A stretch of 64,000 bases of DNA. Origin: Hyunsoonleella aquatilis. GTDB taxonomy: Bacteria; Bacteroidota; Bacteroidia; Flavobacteriales; Flavobacteriaceae. Both the position numbers and the translations under genes were made by a program. Shown here piece after piece: positions 52,787 to 63,012 of this stretch. The stretch is from contig NZ_JACNMF010000002.1 of assembly GCF_014270105.1 (NCBI RefSeq), positions 620,001 to 684,000 on the forward strand, read 5' to 3'. The notes under the pieces were generated by a model that worked only from the letters and a program-made list of their open reading frames with translations, did not search any database and was not told the origin of the DNA. Numbering within the stretch: position 1 is the stretch's first letter; every line of letters starts with the position of its first letter.

Positions 52787-55636
52787 TTAATTATTTTCGA
52801 GTCGCTTTTCCACAGTATAAGAGGTTTCAAAATAGCCAATTTTGCCATCAGGGGTAATGGCTTCAACTACAACTAGAATGTCGCCCGTGTTATCACCATT
52901 GTAAAACTCAACTTTTGCATTTCCATCTTCATCAGTTTCTGCCAAAGGTTTCCAATGGATAGCTGAACGCAAATCTGGAATGTCCCAATCCTCATCTTCT
53001 AATTTATCATATTTGGGGGCATAAAATTCACGTTTGGCTGAAAATCCAGAAACTTTTCCTTGAAAAATGCCTTTAGTAGATCCAATAGCCGCAATTCCAA
53101 TACTGCCATAGGTGTATATGCTTATAATACCAACAATAGGTGCCTCATTTCCAATCATAGCACTTATTCTTAGAACATCCATTCGCGGAAATACCTCTTG
53201 GTAATATCGTAAAATACTACCTTTAAGTCTTCTTAAAATCTCTACACTTTTTATGTTTTCAACGGTTAGAGCAGGCAAAAGGGGATAATCCCTACCTTCA
53301 ACTATTTCTCCATCAATAAATACAAAAGCATGATTTGTATTTGCAATTTTGGGAACAGCTATAGGCCTATATGGGGTATCCTTAAGGTCAGGACCAAGGT
53401 CAAAAGCCTGAACAGGTAAATATACATTCTGAAAATAAATATCGTCTGGAAACTTAGTTCTAAGAAGGTCGTATAACCCCGACATCCAGTCTTCTTCTTC
53501 CTTTACCAGTTCTTCATTTTCTATAACCGTATCAGGCGGACCGTGAAGCTTAAATATCTTCTCGCGCTCGGGTGTTATATTATAGCCTGTTAGTTCTACT
53601 GCATCTAATGCAACGGTTTCGGTTGTGGTTTTAAAATCGTTATTCGTATTGTACTGAACAATACTTTCTTCAATAAAAGTCTTATAAATTGTATCGGCTA
53701 GTGTAACGGTTTCTTCGGTTTTGTATTTCACTTTTGGTGGTGCTATTGCATCATCTAAGGTGATATTATAATCTTTTGGTGCGCCTTTTTTATTTGTAGA
53801 TTGAATTAGTATGGAATGCTCATCTGCAAAAAGATTATTTAAACTAAACGTAAATGCGCCTAAACTATCGGTTTCTTGGGTATGCACACTAAAAGAAGGC
53901 TTTGTAATCATAGTGAGGTTAATAGGTTTTTTCGGGGTTTTGTTTTTGTTAAAATTAGATCTTACTTTTCCAGATATAACTGCCTCTGTTTCGGGTTGAA
54001 ACTCAAAATTTGAGCCTGTATCCGTTTTATCATAAATATAATCTCGCCAACCTTGTGTTAGCATTAGCGCTTCTAAATCGCGTTTTCTAAGCTTATTATT
54101 ACTATCAAAATAATAGTTGGGATTTTCTATAAAACCCTTTAATTCTGAGTTTAATAAAAAATAGGACAACATATTGGGTTGTACCTTTTGTGTTGAACCT
54201 AATTTGTTTTTATCCATTACCAGTGCAGAGAAATTAACTTTAACAGGACTGTCATCAACATCAGAAACAGATACCTTAAGTGCTGTTTTTTGGCGTTTTC
54301 CATAAAACTCTTTGTCGGTATTTGCCGTTATATTTACTATTTTCTCTTCCTTGTAATTAAAAAACAAACGTTCGCAAACTGGCGCATCATAACTAGTAAA
54401 TAATGTGATGTATACTATACCATTGGGAAGCTCTGCTTTTTTAACGAAGGCTTCATGCATTCCATTTTCTAATGTAAAAGCATGCTTTCGTATCAAAACA
54501 CCACGACTTCTTACTTCAACATATAGGTTCTCTGTGTTTTGAATATTGCTTTTTACAGTTAAACTCATGTAGTCTCGAGTTTCTCCTGCGCTTATCAAGT
54601 AACCTGTTGACTTTACTTTTGGTAGTGGGTATTTATAAGCAACACCTTCTTTACTTATAATTTTTCCATAATACGATTTGCTTTTACTTGGCTTAAAATA
54701 GGTAAAACCCATCCCTAAGTCATTAGTGGTAAAAGGTCTAATTATACTGTCTGTTTCATCTACAATATGACCACTAACCACTGCTCCCAACCCTTTATAA
54801 TTAATAGCTTTATAGGCTACTTTATTCTCTAGACCATCAATCATTTTTCCGCCTTCCGGGAAAAACTGGAGATCTAAAACATCTTTGTTGAGGGCTATGA
54901 TTTTAGAGTATGTACCTTCAACCTTACGCTTGCGGTTTTTTAATTTGGTGTCTGCCAACTTTACCTTAATCTTTGCTGTAATCAGGTCTTTTGGCAAGGT
55001 GTAATCCATGATGTATTGCTTGTTTTTTGGCTTTACTTCTATGGAATCTAACAGACCTTCAGAATGGATGTAAACTTTTATATCTTTGTTATAATCATCT
55101 TTTATAATTTGTGGAAACAGGCTTGCGGATAGTTTAACTTGGTCTGTTCCTATTTCGGTGAGGGTAATATTGGTAATAATATCGCCTTTATTTATAGTAT
55201 CTAAAGCGAATACATCAATATAGGTTTTAAAAACAAATGCCTGCCCAAAATTTCTGTTCCATTGTGTGTAGGCTCTTATTAAATACCGTCCAGAAGGTAA
55301 AACATCACTTAAATCAAAAAAACCATCAGATAAACCGTTTTCCAATTTTAGCGTTTTTGTATCTATAATATTTTCATCAAAATCTATAATCTCAACATAT
55401 AAAACGCCACTTAGCCTTGTAGGTTGGTTTATGGTATTGGTTACAATGGCCTTGTACCAGATGGTTTCCCCGGTTGTAAAAACGGTATTGCTTAACTGAA
55501 GATATATTTTTTCGGCGAAAGCATTCCTGGTTGTTTTTTTGAGATTTAATGTGTCTTTCGTTTGCGAATGTACAGAAGCGAGGCAACAAAAAAAAAGCAA
55601 TATTGAAACAGATTTTCGTATCATAGTAACCCCCAT
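52787..55636 (-). CDS. tandem paralogue A: exported MG2-like and TonB-plug-like protein
   Basis: A 949-residue protein, last of three tandem paralogues in transcription order. The signal peptide is MIRKSVSILLFFCCLASVHSQ, preceded by an in-frame MGVT. Residues about 35-130 are an A2M MG2-like domain (IYLQLSNTVFTTGETIWYKAIV, PSGRYLIRAYTQWNRNFG). Residues about 515-600 form another beta domain (ALMLTQGWRDYIY, VISGKVRSNFNKNKTP). Residues about 680-850 resemble a TonB-receptor plug (VFIDGEIVEGRDYPLLPALTVENIKSVEIL, IVGIISIYTYGS), but no barrel follows. The C-terminal 90 residues are conserved in all three copies. Probably periplasmic or outer-membrane associated. Role unknown. Confidence 0.85.
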   Translation of the reverse strand: MGVTMIRKSVSILLFFCCLASVHSQTKDTLNLKKTTRNAFAEKIYLQLSNTVFTTGETIWYKAIVTNTINQPTRLSGVLYVEIIDFDENIIDTKTLKLENGLSDGFFDLSDVLPSGRYLIRAYTQWNRNFGQAFVFKTYIDVFALDTINKGDIITNITLTEIGTDQVKLSASLFPQIIKDDYNKDIKVYIHSEGLLDSIEVKPKNKQYIMDYTLPKDLITAKIKVKLADTKLKNRKRKVEGTYSKIIALNKDVLDLQFFPEGGKMIDGLENKVAYKAINYKGLGAVVSGHIVDETDSIIRPFTTNDLGMGFTYFKPSKSKSYYGKIISKEGVAYKYPLPKVKSTGYLISAGETRDYMSLTVKSNIQNTENLYVEVRSRGVLIRKHAFTLENGMHEAFVKKAELPNGIVYITLFTSYDAPVCERLFFNYKEEKIVNITANTDKEFYGKRQKTALKVSVSDVDDSPVKVNFSALVMDKNKLGSTQKVQPNMLSYFLLNSELKGFIENPNYYFDSNNKLRKRDLEALMLTQGWRDYIYDKTDTGSNFEFQPETEAVISGKVRSNFNKNKTPKKPINLTMITKPSFSVHTQETDSLGAFTFSLNNLFADEHSILIQSTNKKGAPKDYNITLDDAIAPPKVKYKTEETVTLADTIYKTFIEESIVQYNTNNDFKTTTETVALDAVELTGYNITPEREKIFKLHGPPDTVIENEELVKEEEDWMSGLYDLLRTKFPDDIYFQNVYLPVQAFDLGPDLKDTPYRPIAVPKIANTNHAFVFIDGEIVEGRDYPLLPALTVENIKSVEILRRLKGSILRYYQEVFPRMDVLRISAMIGNEAPIVGIISIYTYGSIGIAAIGSTKGIFQGKVSGFSAKREFYAPKYDKLEDEDWDIPDLRSAIHWKPLAETDEDGNAKVEFYNGDNTGDILVVVEAITPDGKIGYFETSYTVEKRLENN

Positions 55637-55700
55637 TAAGAGCTTTTATTCAAGATATAATTTGACCATAAGTTAAACCAAAGGCTTAAAACCTATTCTA

Positions 55701-58448
55701 TTAATTGTTTTCTGAATGTTTTTCCACAGTATAAGAGGTCTCAAAATATCCAATTTTTCCGTCTGGTGTAATAGCCTCTATGATGACGAGTTTGTCACCA
55801 ATGATGTCATCATTGTAAAATTCCAGTTCAATGTTTCCTTTCTTATCGGTGAACAAAGAAGGTTCCCAGTGTAATACTGGGCGTAAATCTGGTGTATCCC
55901 AATCTTCAGGTTTTAAGGTCTCGTATTTTGGTTGATAAAACTCGGGTGTAATAGAAAAACCGGAAACCTTTCCTCTAAAAATACCTTTTGCATATCCTAG
56001 AGCTGCCATTCCAATACTGCCATAGGTATATATGCTTATAATAGCGATGTGTTGATTACCAAGCACTCTTTTAGGCCTTTTTATAACTTCAACACTTTTT
56101 ATATTTTCGATGGTTAAATAGGGCAATAAATTATAAGATTCTTTACCAACCGGACTGCCATCAATATAATATATAGTCAAATCTGCACTAGCAATATGTG
56201 CTAGTAGAAAGCTTCCCCCATTTGGTATTTGCACTACTCTAAATATAATATCATCTGGGAACTTAGTGCTAAGAAGGTCGTATAATCCAGACATCCATTT
56301 TTCTTCTCTCTCTTTGAGTTGTTCATTCTCTATGACGATATCTGGAGGTCCGTGGAGTTTAAACATTCTTTCGCGTTCCGGTGTTACGTTGTAGCCCGTC
56401 AATTCTACAGCATCCAACGCTATGGTGCTGTCGTCCAAATCAAACCCCGATACGGCTTGTCTTTCTTGTTTTTTAATCTCTAAAAAGTCATTTATAACAC
56501 TATCCGGGAGCGCTATTACTTCTTCTTTCTCATAAGTGATTTTCGGTGGAGGTATCGGTGCGTCTATCATAATAGAATATTCTTTGGCTCGCCCTTTTTT
56601 GTTGGAAGATTGTATAATAACATCTAGCTTATCGCCATAAGGGTCAAATAAATCAAAAGCAAAAGTACCAGTACTGTCCACTTCATGAGTATAAACTCCA
56701 GGTGGTTTACCCGAGGTCATTAAGATTAAATTCACATCATTTTTAGGTACTTTGTTTTCATTCCAGATGGCACCCACCCTCCCAGAAACACGTAATGCGG
56801 TTTCAGGTTGTATCTCAAAAACATGCTTTGCATCATTAAAACTATACTTATAATTGCGCCAACCCTGTGTGAGCATTAGGGCTTCTAAATCTCGTTTTCT
56901 GAAAATATTATCATCATTAAAATAATGCGTAGGGTGCTCTATATGCCCTTTTAATTCTGAGTTTAATAAAAAATAAGATAGAATGTTCCCCTTAAATTGC
57001 TCGGTTTGTTCTATTTGATTTTTATCTACAACCAATACAGATAGATTTGCCTCAACTGGGCGTCCATTACTATTGGCGACTTTAAATTTAAGAGCCGTTT
57101 TATCTCTCTGGCTGTAATATTGCCCTTCGGTTTCTTTGGTAATATTTAAATTATCGGCTTCATTAAGATGAAAAAACAAACGCTCACTTAACGGTGTTTT
57201 ATGCTCACTTAGCAATGTAACATTAAGTATGCCCTGGGGTAATTTTTGTTTAGGTATCGAGGCATTATAAGGTGCATTAGATAATGTTACTGGAAATTCC
57301 TTTAATAGCACACCTTTGGATTTAAGTTGTATCCAATAATCACGGGTGGCTTTAACCTTGGAGGTCACATTTATGTTCATGTAGCTCGTCGTTTCCGTTA
57401 TGCCTAAAACATGGCCTTCGGCATATACCTTGGGGAGTTCAAACTTACGGGCAACATGGTGTTTGGAATTAATTTTACCATAATAGGCTTTGTGCAATTT
57501 TGGTGTAAAAAGTACATATCCCATGCCTAGGTTATTGGTTTTAATGGTAGCAACAACACTATCCTTTTCATCAACAATAACACCATTAATCTCTTTACCC
57601 AAGCCTTTGTAGTTTAGTGCTTTAAACGCGAGCTTACCGGTTAAGCCATCAATTAACTTCCCACTTTCTGGAAAAAACTGTAGGTCTATAAATGCTCTAT
57701 CTATAGCGATGGTTTTGTTGTATGTTTTCTCCACCCTTGTTTGAAAGTTTTTTAGCTTGGTGTCCTCTAGTTTCATTTTTAGGTTTACCGAAACCGCATC
57801 CTTAGGGAGTACATATTGCAACTTGTAAAACCCATTTTCTCTTTTAATTTCTATGGTGTCCAAAAACGTTTCGGTTTTAACGTAAACCGTCACGTCCTTT
57901 TTATAGTCGGGTTTTATAAGTTCTGGGAAAAGTTGGGCAAATACCTCGTGCTGGCCTTCCTCTACTTGATACAATGTTATGTTTTGTATGGGCGATGGCC
58001 GTTGGTTGCCATTGGCAGGAACTAGGTTAACGTATTGCTTGAACATAAAATCCTCGCCAAAGTTTTTATTCCACGCTGTATAGGCCCTTATTAAATAGCG
58101 TCCGGGGGTATAGGTTTGCTCCAATTGAAAACCGTTGTCGGCCATACCATTGACCAACCTTAACTTTTTTGTTGCCACAATGTCCTTATCAAAATCGATA
58201 AGTTCTACGTGCAAAATACCACTTAGCCTTGTAGGTGCATTTTTGGCATCTGTTACAATGGCCTTGTACCAGATGGTTTCCCCGGTTGTAAAAACGGTAT
58301 TGCTTAACTGAAGGTATATTTTTTCGGCGAAAGCATTCCTGGTTGTTTTTTTGAGATTTAATGTGTCTTTCGTTTGCGAATGTACAGAAGCGAGGCAACA
58401 AAAAAAGAGCAATATTGAAACAGATTTTCGTATCATAGTAACCCCCAT
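55701..58448 (-). CDS. tandem paralogue B: exported MG2-like and TonB-plug-like protein
   Basis: A 915-residue protein with the same domain order as its neighbours. Residues 1 to about 66 and the upstream spacer are almost identical in DNA to paralogue A. From about residue 67 (DAKNAPTRLSGILHVEL) to about 590 it is almost identical to paralogue C. The plug-like part (VVQIPNGGSFLLAHIASADLTIYYIDG...) differs from both and is about 34 residues shorter than in A. The mosaic points to recombination or gene conversion among the copies. Same strand as A and C, with 64-bp spacers. Confidence 0.85.
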   Translation of the reverse strand: MGVTMIRKSVSILLFFCCLASVHSQTKDTLNLKKTTRNAFAEKIYLQLSNTVFTTGETIWYKAIVTDAKNAPTRLSGILHVELIDFDKDIVATKKLRLVNGMADNGFQLEQTYTPGRYLIRAYTAWNKNFGEDFMFKQYVNLVPANGNQRPSPIQNITLYQVEEGQHEVFAQLFPELIKPDYKKDVTVYVKTETFLDTIEIKRENGFYKLQYVLPKDAVSVNLKMKLEDTKLKNFQTRVEKTYNKTIAIDRAFIDLQFFPESGKLIDGLTGKLAFKALNYKGLGKEINGVIVDEKDSVVATIKTNNLGMGYVLFTPKLHKAYYGKINSKHHVARKFELPKVYAEGHVLGITETTSYMNINVTSKVKATRDYWIQLKSKGVLLKEFPVTLSNAPYNASIPKQKLPQGILNVTLLSEHKTPLSERLFFHLNEADNLNITKETEGQYYSQRDKTALKFKVANSNGRPVEANLSVLVVDKNQIEQTEQFKGNILSYFLLNSELKGHIEHPTHYFNDDNIFRKRDLEALMLTQGWRNYKYSFNDAKHVFEIQPETALRVSGRVGAIWNENKVPKNDVNLILMTSGKPPGVYTHEVDSTGTFAFDLFDPYGDKLDVIIQSSNKKGRAKEYSIMIDAPIPPPKITYEKEEVIALPDSVINDFLEIKKQERQAVSGFDLDDSTIALDAVELTGYNVTPERERMFKLHGPPDIVIENEQLKEREEKWMSGLYDLLSTKFPDDIIFRVVQIPNGGSFLLAHIASADLTIYYIDGSPVGKESYNLLPYLTIENIKSVEVIKRPKRVLGNQHIAIISIYTYGSIGMAALGYAKGIFRGKVSGFSITPEFYQPKYETLKPEDWDTPDLRPVLHWEPSLFTDKKGNIELEFYNDDIIGDKLVIIEAITPDGKIGYFETSYTVEKHSENN

Positions 58449-58512
58449 TAAGAGCTTTTATTCAAGATATAATTTGACCATAAGTTAAACCAAGGACTTA
58501 AAACCTATTCTA

Positions 58513-61344
58513 TTAATTGTTTTCTTTGTGTTTTTCTACTGTGTAAGAGGTCTCAAAATAGCCAATTTTTCCATTTGGTGCAATAGCCTCTATGATGATG
58601 AGTTTGTCTCCAATGATATCATCATTGTAAAATTCCAGTTCAATGTTTCCTTTCTTATCGGTGAACAAAGAAGGTTCCCAATGTAATACTGGTCGTAAAT
58701 CTGGTGTATACCAATCTTCAGGTTTTAAGGTTTCGTATTTTGGTTGATAAAACTCGGGGGTAATAGAAAATCCTGCAATATGACCTTGGAATAATCCTTT
58801 TGAAACTTCAAGAGCTCTAAGACCAATACCTCCAAAGGTATATATACTAACTATACCAAAATTATATGTTCCTACCATTATACTTCTAGCCATAGGATCC
58901 ATCCGAGGAAATGCTTCCATAATATGGTTCATAAATGTGCCACTAGGCCGCTCTAATATTTCGACACTTTTAATATTTTCTATGGATAGATTAGGTAAGA
59001 ATAAATAGTCTCTGCCTAGAACAACTTCTCCATCAATAAAAACAAGCGTGTCGTCTGTTCCATAAACTTGCGCCTTATAAAAAAATCCTCCCCCACACAT
59101 TTTAACGGCTTTGATAAAAACATCATCTGGAAACTTAACTCTAAGAAGATCGTATAACCCAGACATCCATTTTTCTTCTCTCTCTTTGAGTTGTTCATTA
59201 TCTATGACAATATCTGGAGGTCCGTGGAGTTTAAATATTCTTTCACGTTCCGGTGTTACGTTGTAACCTGTAAGTTCCACGGCATCCAACGCTACGGTGC
59301 TGTCATCCAAATCGAATCCGGTTACGGCTTGTCTTTCTTGTTTTTTAATCTCTAAAAAGTCATTTATAACACTATCCGGGAGCGCTATTACTTCTTCTTT
59401 CTCATAGGTGATTTTAGGAGATGGTACAGGCTCATCAAGAATGATTTCATAAAATTTAGGTTTCCCTTTTTTGTTGGAAGATTGTATTTTAAGTTCTAGC
59501 TTATCCCCATAGGAGTGAATTAAATCAAAAGCAAAATTACCAATACTATCAGGCTTACAAGAGTAGAACCCCGGTGGCTTCCCTGAAGTGAGCACATTTA
59601 GATTAACCCTATTTTTAGGCGCTTTGTTTTCATTCCAGATGGAACGTACTTTTCCAGAAACACGTAAGGCGGTTTCAGGTTGTATATCAAAAACATGGTT
59701 TGCATCATTAAAACTATACTTATAATTGCGCCAACCCTGTGTAAGCATAAGGGCTTCTAAATCTCGTTTTCTGAAAATATTATCATCATCAAAGTAATGC
59801 GTAGGGTTCTCAATATGTCCTTTTAATTCTGAGTTTAATAAAAAATAAGATAGAATGTTCCCCTTAAATTGCTCGGTTTGTTCTATTTGATTTTTATCTA
59901 CAACCAATACAGATAGATTTGCCTCAACTGGGCGTCCATTACTATTGGCGACTTTAAATTTAAGAGCCGTTTTATCTCTCTGGCTGTAATATTGCCCTTC
60001 GGTTTCTTTGGTAATATTTAAATTATCGGCTTCATTAAGATGAAAAAACAAACGCTCACTTAACGGTGTTTTATGCTCACTTAGCAATGTAACATTAAGT
60101 ATGCCCTGGGGTAATTTTTGTTTAGGTATCGAGGCATTATAAGGTGCATTAGATAATGTTACTGGAAATTCCTTTAATAGCACACCTTTGGATTTAAGTT
60201 GTATCCAATAATCACGGGTGGCTTTAACCTTGGAGGTCACATTTATGTTCATGTAGCTCGTCGTTTCCGTTATGCCTAAAACATGGCCTTCGGCATATAC
60301 CTTGGGGAGTTCAAACTTACGGGCAACATGGTGTTTGGAATTAATTTTACCATAATAGGTTTTGTGCAATTTTGGTGTAAAAAACACATAGCCCATGCCT
60401 AGGTTATTGGTTTTAATCGGTACCACAATACTATCCTTTTCATCAACGATAACACCATTAATCTCTTTACCCAAGCCTTTGTAGTTTAGTGCTTTAAACG
60501 CCAGCTTACTGGTTAAGCCATTAATCAATTTTCCACTTTCTGGAAAAAACTGTAGGTCTATAAATTCTCTATCTATGGCGATGGTTTTGTTGTATGTTTT
60601 CTCCACCCTTGTTTGAAAGTTTTTTAGCTTGGTGTCCTCTAGTTTCATTTTTAGGTTTACCGAAACCGCATCCTTAGGGAGTACATACTGCAACTTGTAA
60701 AAACCATTTTCTCTTTTAATTTCTATGGTGTCCAGAAACGTTTCGGTTTTAATGTAAACCGTCACGTCCTTTTTATAGTCGGGTTTTATAAGCTCTGGGA
60801 AAAGTTGGGCAAATACCTCGTGCTGGTCTTCCTCTACTTGATACAATGTTATGTTTTGTATGGGCGATGGCCGTTGGTTGCCATTGGCAGGAACTAGGTT
60901 AACGTATTGCTTAAACATAAAATCCTCGCCGAAGTTTTTATTCCACGCCGTGTAGGCCCGTATTAAATAGCGCCCGGGAGTATAGGCCTGCTCCAATTTA
61001 AAACCATTGTCGGCCATACCATTTACCAACTTTAACTTTTTTGTTGCCACAATGTCCTTATCAAAATCGATAAGTTCTACATGCAAAATACCGCTTAGAT
61101 TTGTTGGTGCGTTTTTGGCGTCTGTTACTATCGCCTTAAACCAGATGGTTTCGTTGTTGGTAAATACAGAATTGTTGAGCTGTAGATATATTTTTTCGGC
61201 GAAGGTGTTTTTGGTAGTTTTTTTAAGGTGTAGGGGATTTTTGGTTTGAGAATAAATAGAACCCAAAAAACAAAAAATGAATATCAATAAGGCTAATTTT
61301 TTTACCAAAACAGATAGGGTTAGGATATTTCTTTCAATATACAA
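58513..61344 (-). CDS. tandem paralogue C: exported MG2-like and TonB-plug-like protein
   Basis: A 943-residue frame, first of the three in transcription order. The signal peptide is VKKLALLIFIFCFLGSIYSQ. No ATG is available: the frame begins with TTG at 61344, and a second TTG at 61308, directly before VKKLALL, is the better start. The middle of the protein is nearly identical to B. The plug-like part (KAVKMCGGGFFYKAQVYGTDDTLVFIDGEVVLGRDY...) is closer in layout to A, including a FPRMD segment. The weak start may mean low expression. Domains otherwise as in A. Confidence 0.85.
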   Translation of the reverse strand: MYIERNILTLSVLVKKLALLIFIFCFLGSIYSQTKNPLHLKKTTKNTFAEKIYLQLNNSVFTNNETIWFKAIVTDAKNAPTNLSGILHVELIDFDKDIVATKKLKLVNGMADNGFKLEQAYTPGRYLIRAYTAWNKNFGEDFMFKQYVNLVPANGNQRPSPIQNITLYQVEEDQHEVFAQLFPELIKPDYKKDVTVYIKTETFLDTIEIKRENGFYKLQYVLPKDAVSVNLKMKLEDTKLKNFQTRVEKTYNKTIAIDREFIDLQFFPESGKLINGLTSKLAFKALNYKGLGKEINGVIVDEKDSIVVPIKTNNLGMGYVFFTPKLHKTYYGKINSKHHVARKFELPKVYAEGHVLGITETTSYMNINVTSKVKATRDYWIQLKSKGVLLKEFPVTLSNAPYNASIPKQKLPQGILNVTLLSEHKTPLSERLFFHLNEADNLNITKETEGQYYSQRDKTALKFKVANSNGRPVEANLSVLVVDKNQIEQTEQFKGNILSYFLLNSELKGHIENPTHYFDDDNIFRKRDLEALMLTQGWRNYKYSFNDANHVFDIQPETALRVSGKVRSIWNENKAPKNRVNLNVLTSGKPPGFYSCKPDSIGNFAFDLIHSYGDKLELKIQSSNKKGKPKFYEIILDEPVPSPKITYEKEEVIALPDSVINDFLEIKKQERQAVTGFDLDDSTVALDAVELTGYNVTPERERIFKLHGPPDIVIDNEQLKEREEKWMSGLYDLLRVKFPDDVFIKAVKMCGGGFFYKAQVYGTDDTLVFIDGEVVLGRDYLFLPNLSIENIKSVEILERPSGTFMNHIMEAFPRMDPMARSIMVGTYNFGIVSIYTFGGIGLRALEVSKGLFQGHIAGFSITPEFYQPKYETLKPEDWYTPDLRPVLHWEPSLFTDKKGNIELEFYNDDIIGDKLIIIEAIAPNGKIGYFETSYTVEKHKENN

Positions 61345-61425
61345 CTTATTTATAAATCGAACAAAGCCACTATCGCGCTTAGTTAAATTGATTTCGTAAA
61401 TTAGCCATCAACTAAAAAATTCTGA

Positions 61426-62511
61426 ATGAGCGCACTAATCTTTTGGGCAACCATTTCCATTTTCTTTTCCTTTTTATGTTCTATTCTCGAAGCTGTTTTG
61501 CTCAGCGTTACCCCAACGTTTATTAATGTTAAAAAGCAGGAAGGGAAAGATTATGCGACTACTTTAGAGGAATTAAAAAAAGACGTCGATAAACCTTTAA
61601 TTGCCATACTTACACTAAACACTATTGCGCACACATTAGGTGCTATGATGGTAGGTATTGAAGCGGAGAATTTGGGCTATGATTGGAATGTTTTAGGTAT
61701 CAATACCGTAGGGATTATTTCGGCAATTATGACGTTTTTAATTTTGGTAGCTTCCGAAATTATCCCAAAAACCATAGGTGCCACCTATTGGAAAGGATTA
61801 GCCAATTTTGCTTCAAAAACCTTAACCATCTTAATTTTTCCTTTAAAGTGGACAGGCATCTTGTGGATGCTTCAATTAACTACAAAGTTAATTGGTGGCA
61901 AAGGGCACGGCAGTGTATTGAGTCGCGAAGGCTTTGTGGCGATGACCGAAATTGCCCATGAGGAAGGCGTCTTTCAGGAAAATGAAAGCACCATTATAAA
62001 AAATCTATTGAACTTCAAGCAGATTCTTGCCAAAGATGTGATGACACCTAGAACGGTGATGAAAACCGAGGATGAAACGACTACGGTTGAGGACTTCTTT
62101 AAGCGAAACCTTAACATTCGCTTTTCAAGAATTCCTGTTTATTCTGGCGATACAGATAACATCACAGGATTGGTTCTTAAAGATGAAATTTTTAAGGAAA
62201 TGGCTTTGGACAATAATTCTAAAAAACTGTCTGAATTAAAGCGAGATGTCATTGTAGTGAACCGAGGTCTTGCCATTCCTACCTTATTCGAAAAATTGGT
62301 AGAGAGTAGGAACCACATGGCACTGGTGGTGGACGAATACGGCTCGGTAAGTGGGCTAGTTACTATGGAGGATGTTATTGAAACTTTGCTCGGACTTGAA
62401 ATCATGGATGAGAGCGACAATGTTTCCGACCTACAGGTATTGGCCCGAAAAAGCTGGGAAGCCCGAGCAAAAAAATTGGGTATCATTTCTGAAGACAATC
62501 CTTCAGAATAG
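61426..62511 (+). CDS. CNNM/CBS-domain membrane protein (HlyC/CorC family)
   Basis: A 361-residue protein. The N-terminal DUF21/CNNM membrane domain (ALIFWATISIFFSFLCSILEAVLLSVTPTFI, NTIAHTLGAMMVG, ASEIIPKTIGATYWKGLA) is followed by EGVFQENESTIIKNLLNFKQILAKDVMTPRTVM and two CBS domains (SRIPVYSGDTDNITGLVLKDEIF and HMALVVDEYGSVSGLVTMEDVIETLLG). Such proteins move or sense Mg2+ or Co2+. The C-terminal CorC_HlyC domain seen in longer relatives is absent. Confidence 0.9.
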   Translation: MSALIFWATISIFFSFLCSILEAVLLSVTPTFINVKKQEGKDYATTLEELKKDVDKPLIAILTLNTIAHTLGAMMVGIEAENLGYDWNVLGINTVGIISAIMTFLILVASEIIPKTIGATYWKGLANFASKTLTILIFPLKWTGILWMLQLTTKLIGGKGHGSVLSREGFVAMTEIAHEEGVFQENESTIIKNLLNFKQILAKDVMTPRTVMKTEDETTTVEDFFKRNLNIRFSRIPVYSGDTDNITGLVLKDEIFKEMALDNNSKKLSELKRDVIVVNRGLAIPTLFEKLVESRNHMALVVDEYGSVSGLVTMEDVIETLLGLEIMDESDNVSDLQVLARKSWEARAKKLGIISEDNPSE

Positions 62512-62543
62512 CTAATAATCGATGTGAAAGCAGTTTCGACCTC

Positions 62544-63008
62544 ATGAAACAATTCATCAAAAATATATTGATTTTATTAAAATTATGGCCAAAACCGACA
62601 CCCGTAAAACGCCATGATCTACAAAAAATAAGCATTCAAAAAGATCTGTATCTTCAAGTTTATTGGAAAGTCTTAAAAATAGGCAAAGGGCCAGCCGTTA
62701 TTTTAAAATGGAAAACCATCGAGCTGATGAAATTTGACTGTTTCGGGCATAAGGATGGGCATTATCACATAGCTCCAAATTATGATTTTCGAATTTATTT
62801 TACGGAACAAACAGCTAAAGCACAAATCAAACGGACTTCTGAAGAGTTGCTGATTAATGCCCAACGATATTTAAAATTGCATCCAGCAACAGAAATAAAC
62901 AGAATTGAAATCGACCAAAATGCTCTAAAAGATGCGGTTAAAAAAGCAGAACAAAGCATGTTATACTATTTGGATAACATAAAGGAACTTCATAATAATC
63001 CTTCGTAA
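62544..63008 (+). CDS. protein of unknown function
   Basis: A 154-residue basic, soluble-looking protein. Visible features are a hydrophobic start (FIKNILILLKLW), a central segment KDLYLQVYWKVLKIGKGPAVILKWKTIELMKFDCFGHKDGHYHIAPN, and a helical C-terminus. The next gene (ogt) begins 4 bp after its stop, so the two are co-transcribed. No family recognised. Confidence 0.7.
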   Translation: MKQFIKNILILLKLWPKPTPVKRHDLQKISIQKDLYLQVYWKVLKIGKGPAVILKWKTIELMKFDCFGHKDGHYHIAPNYDFRIYFTEQTAKAQIKRTSEELLINAQRYLKLHPATEINRIEIDQNALKDAVKKAEQSMLYYLDNIKELHNNPS

Positions 63009-63012
63009 TAAA

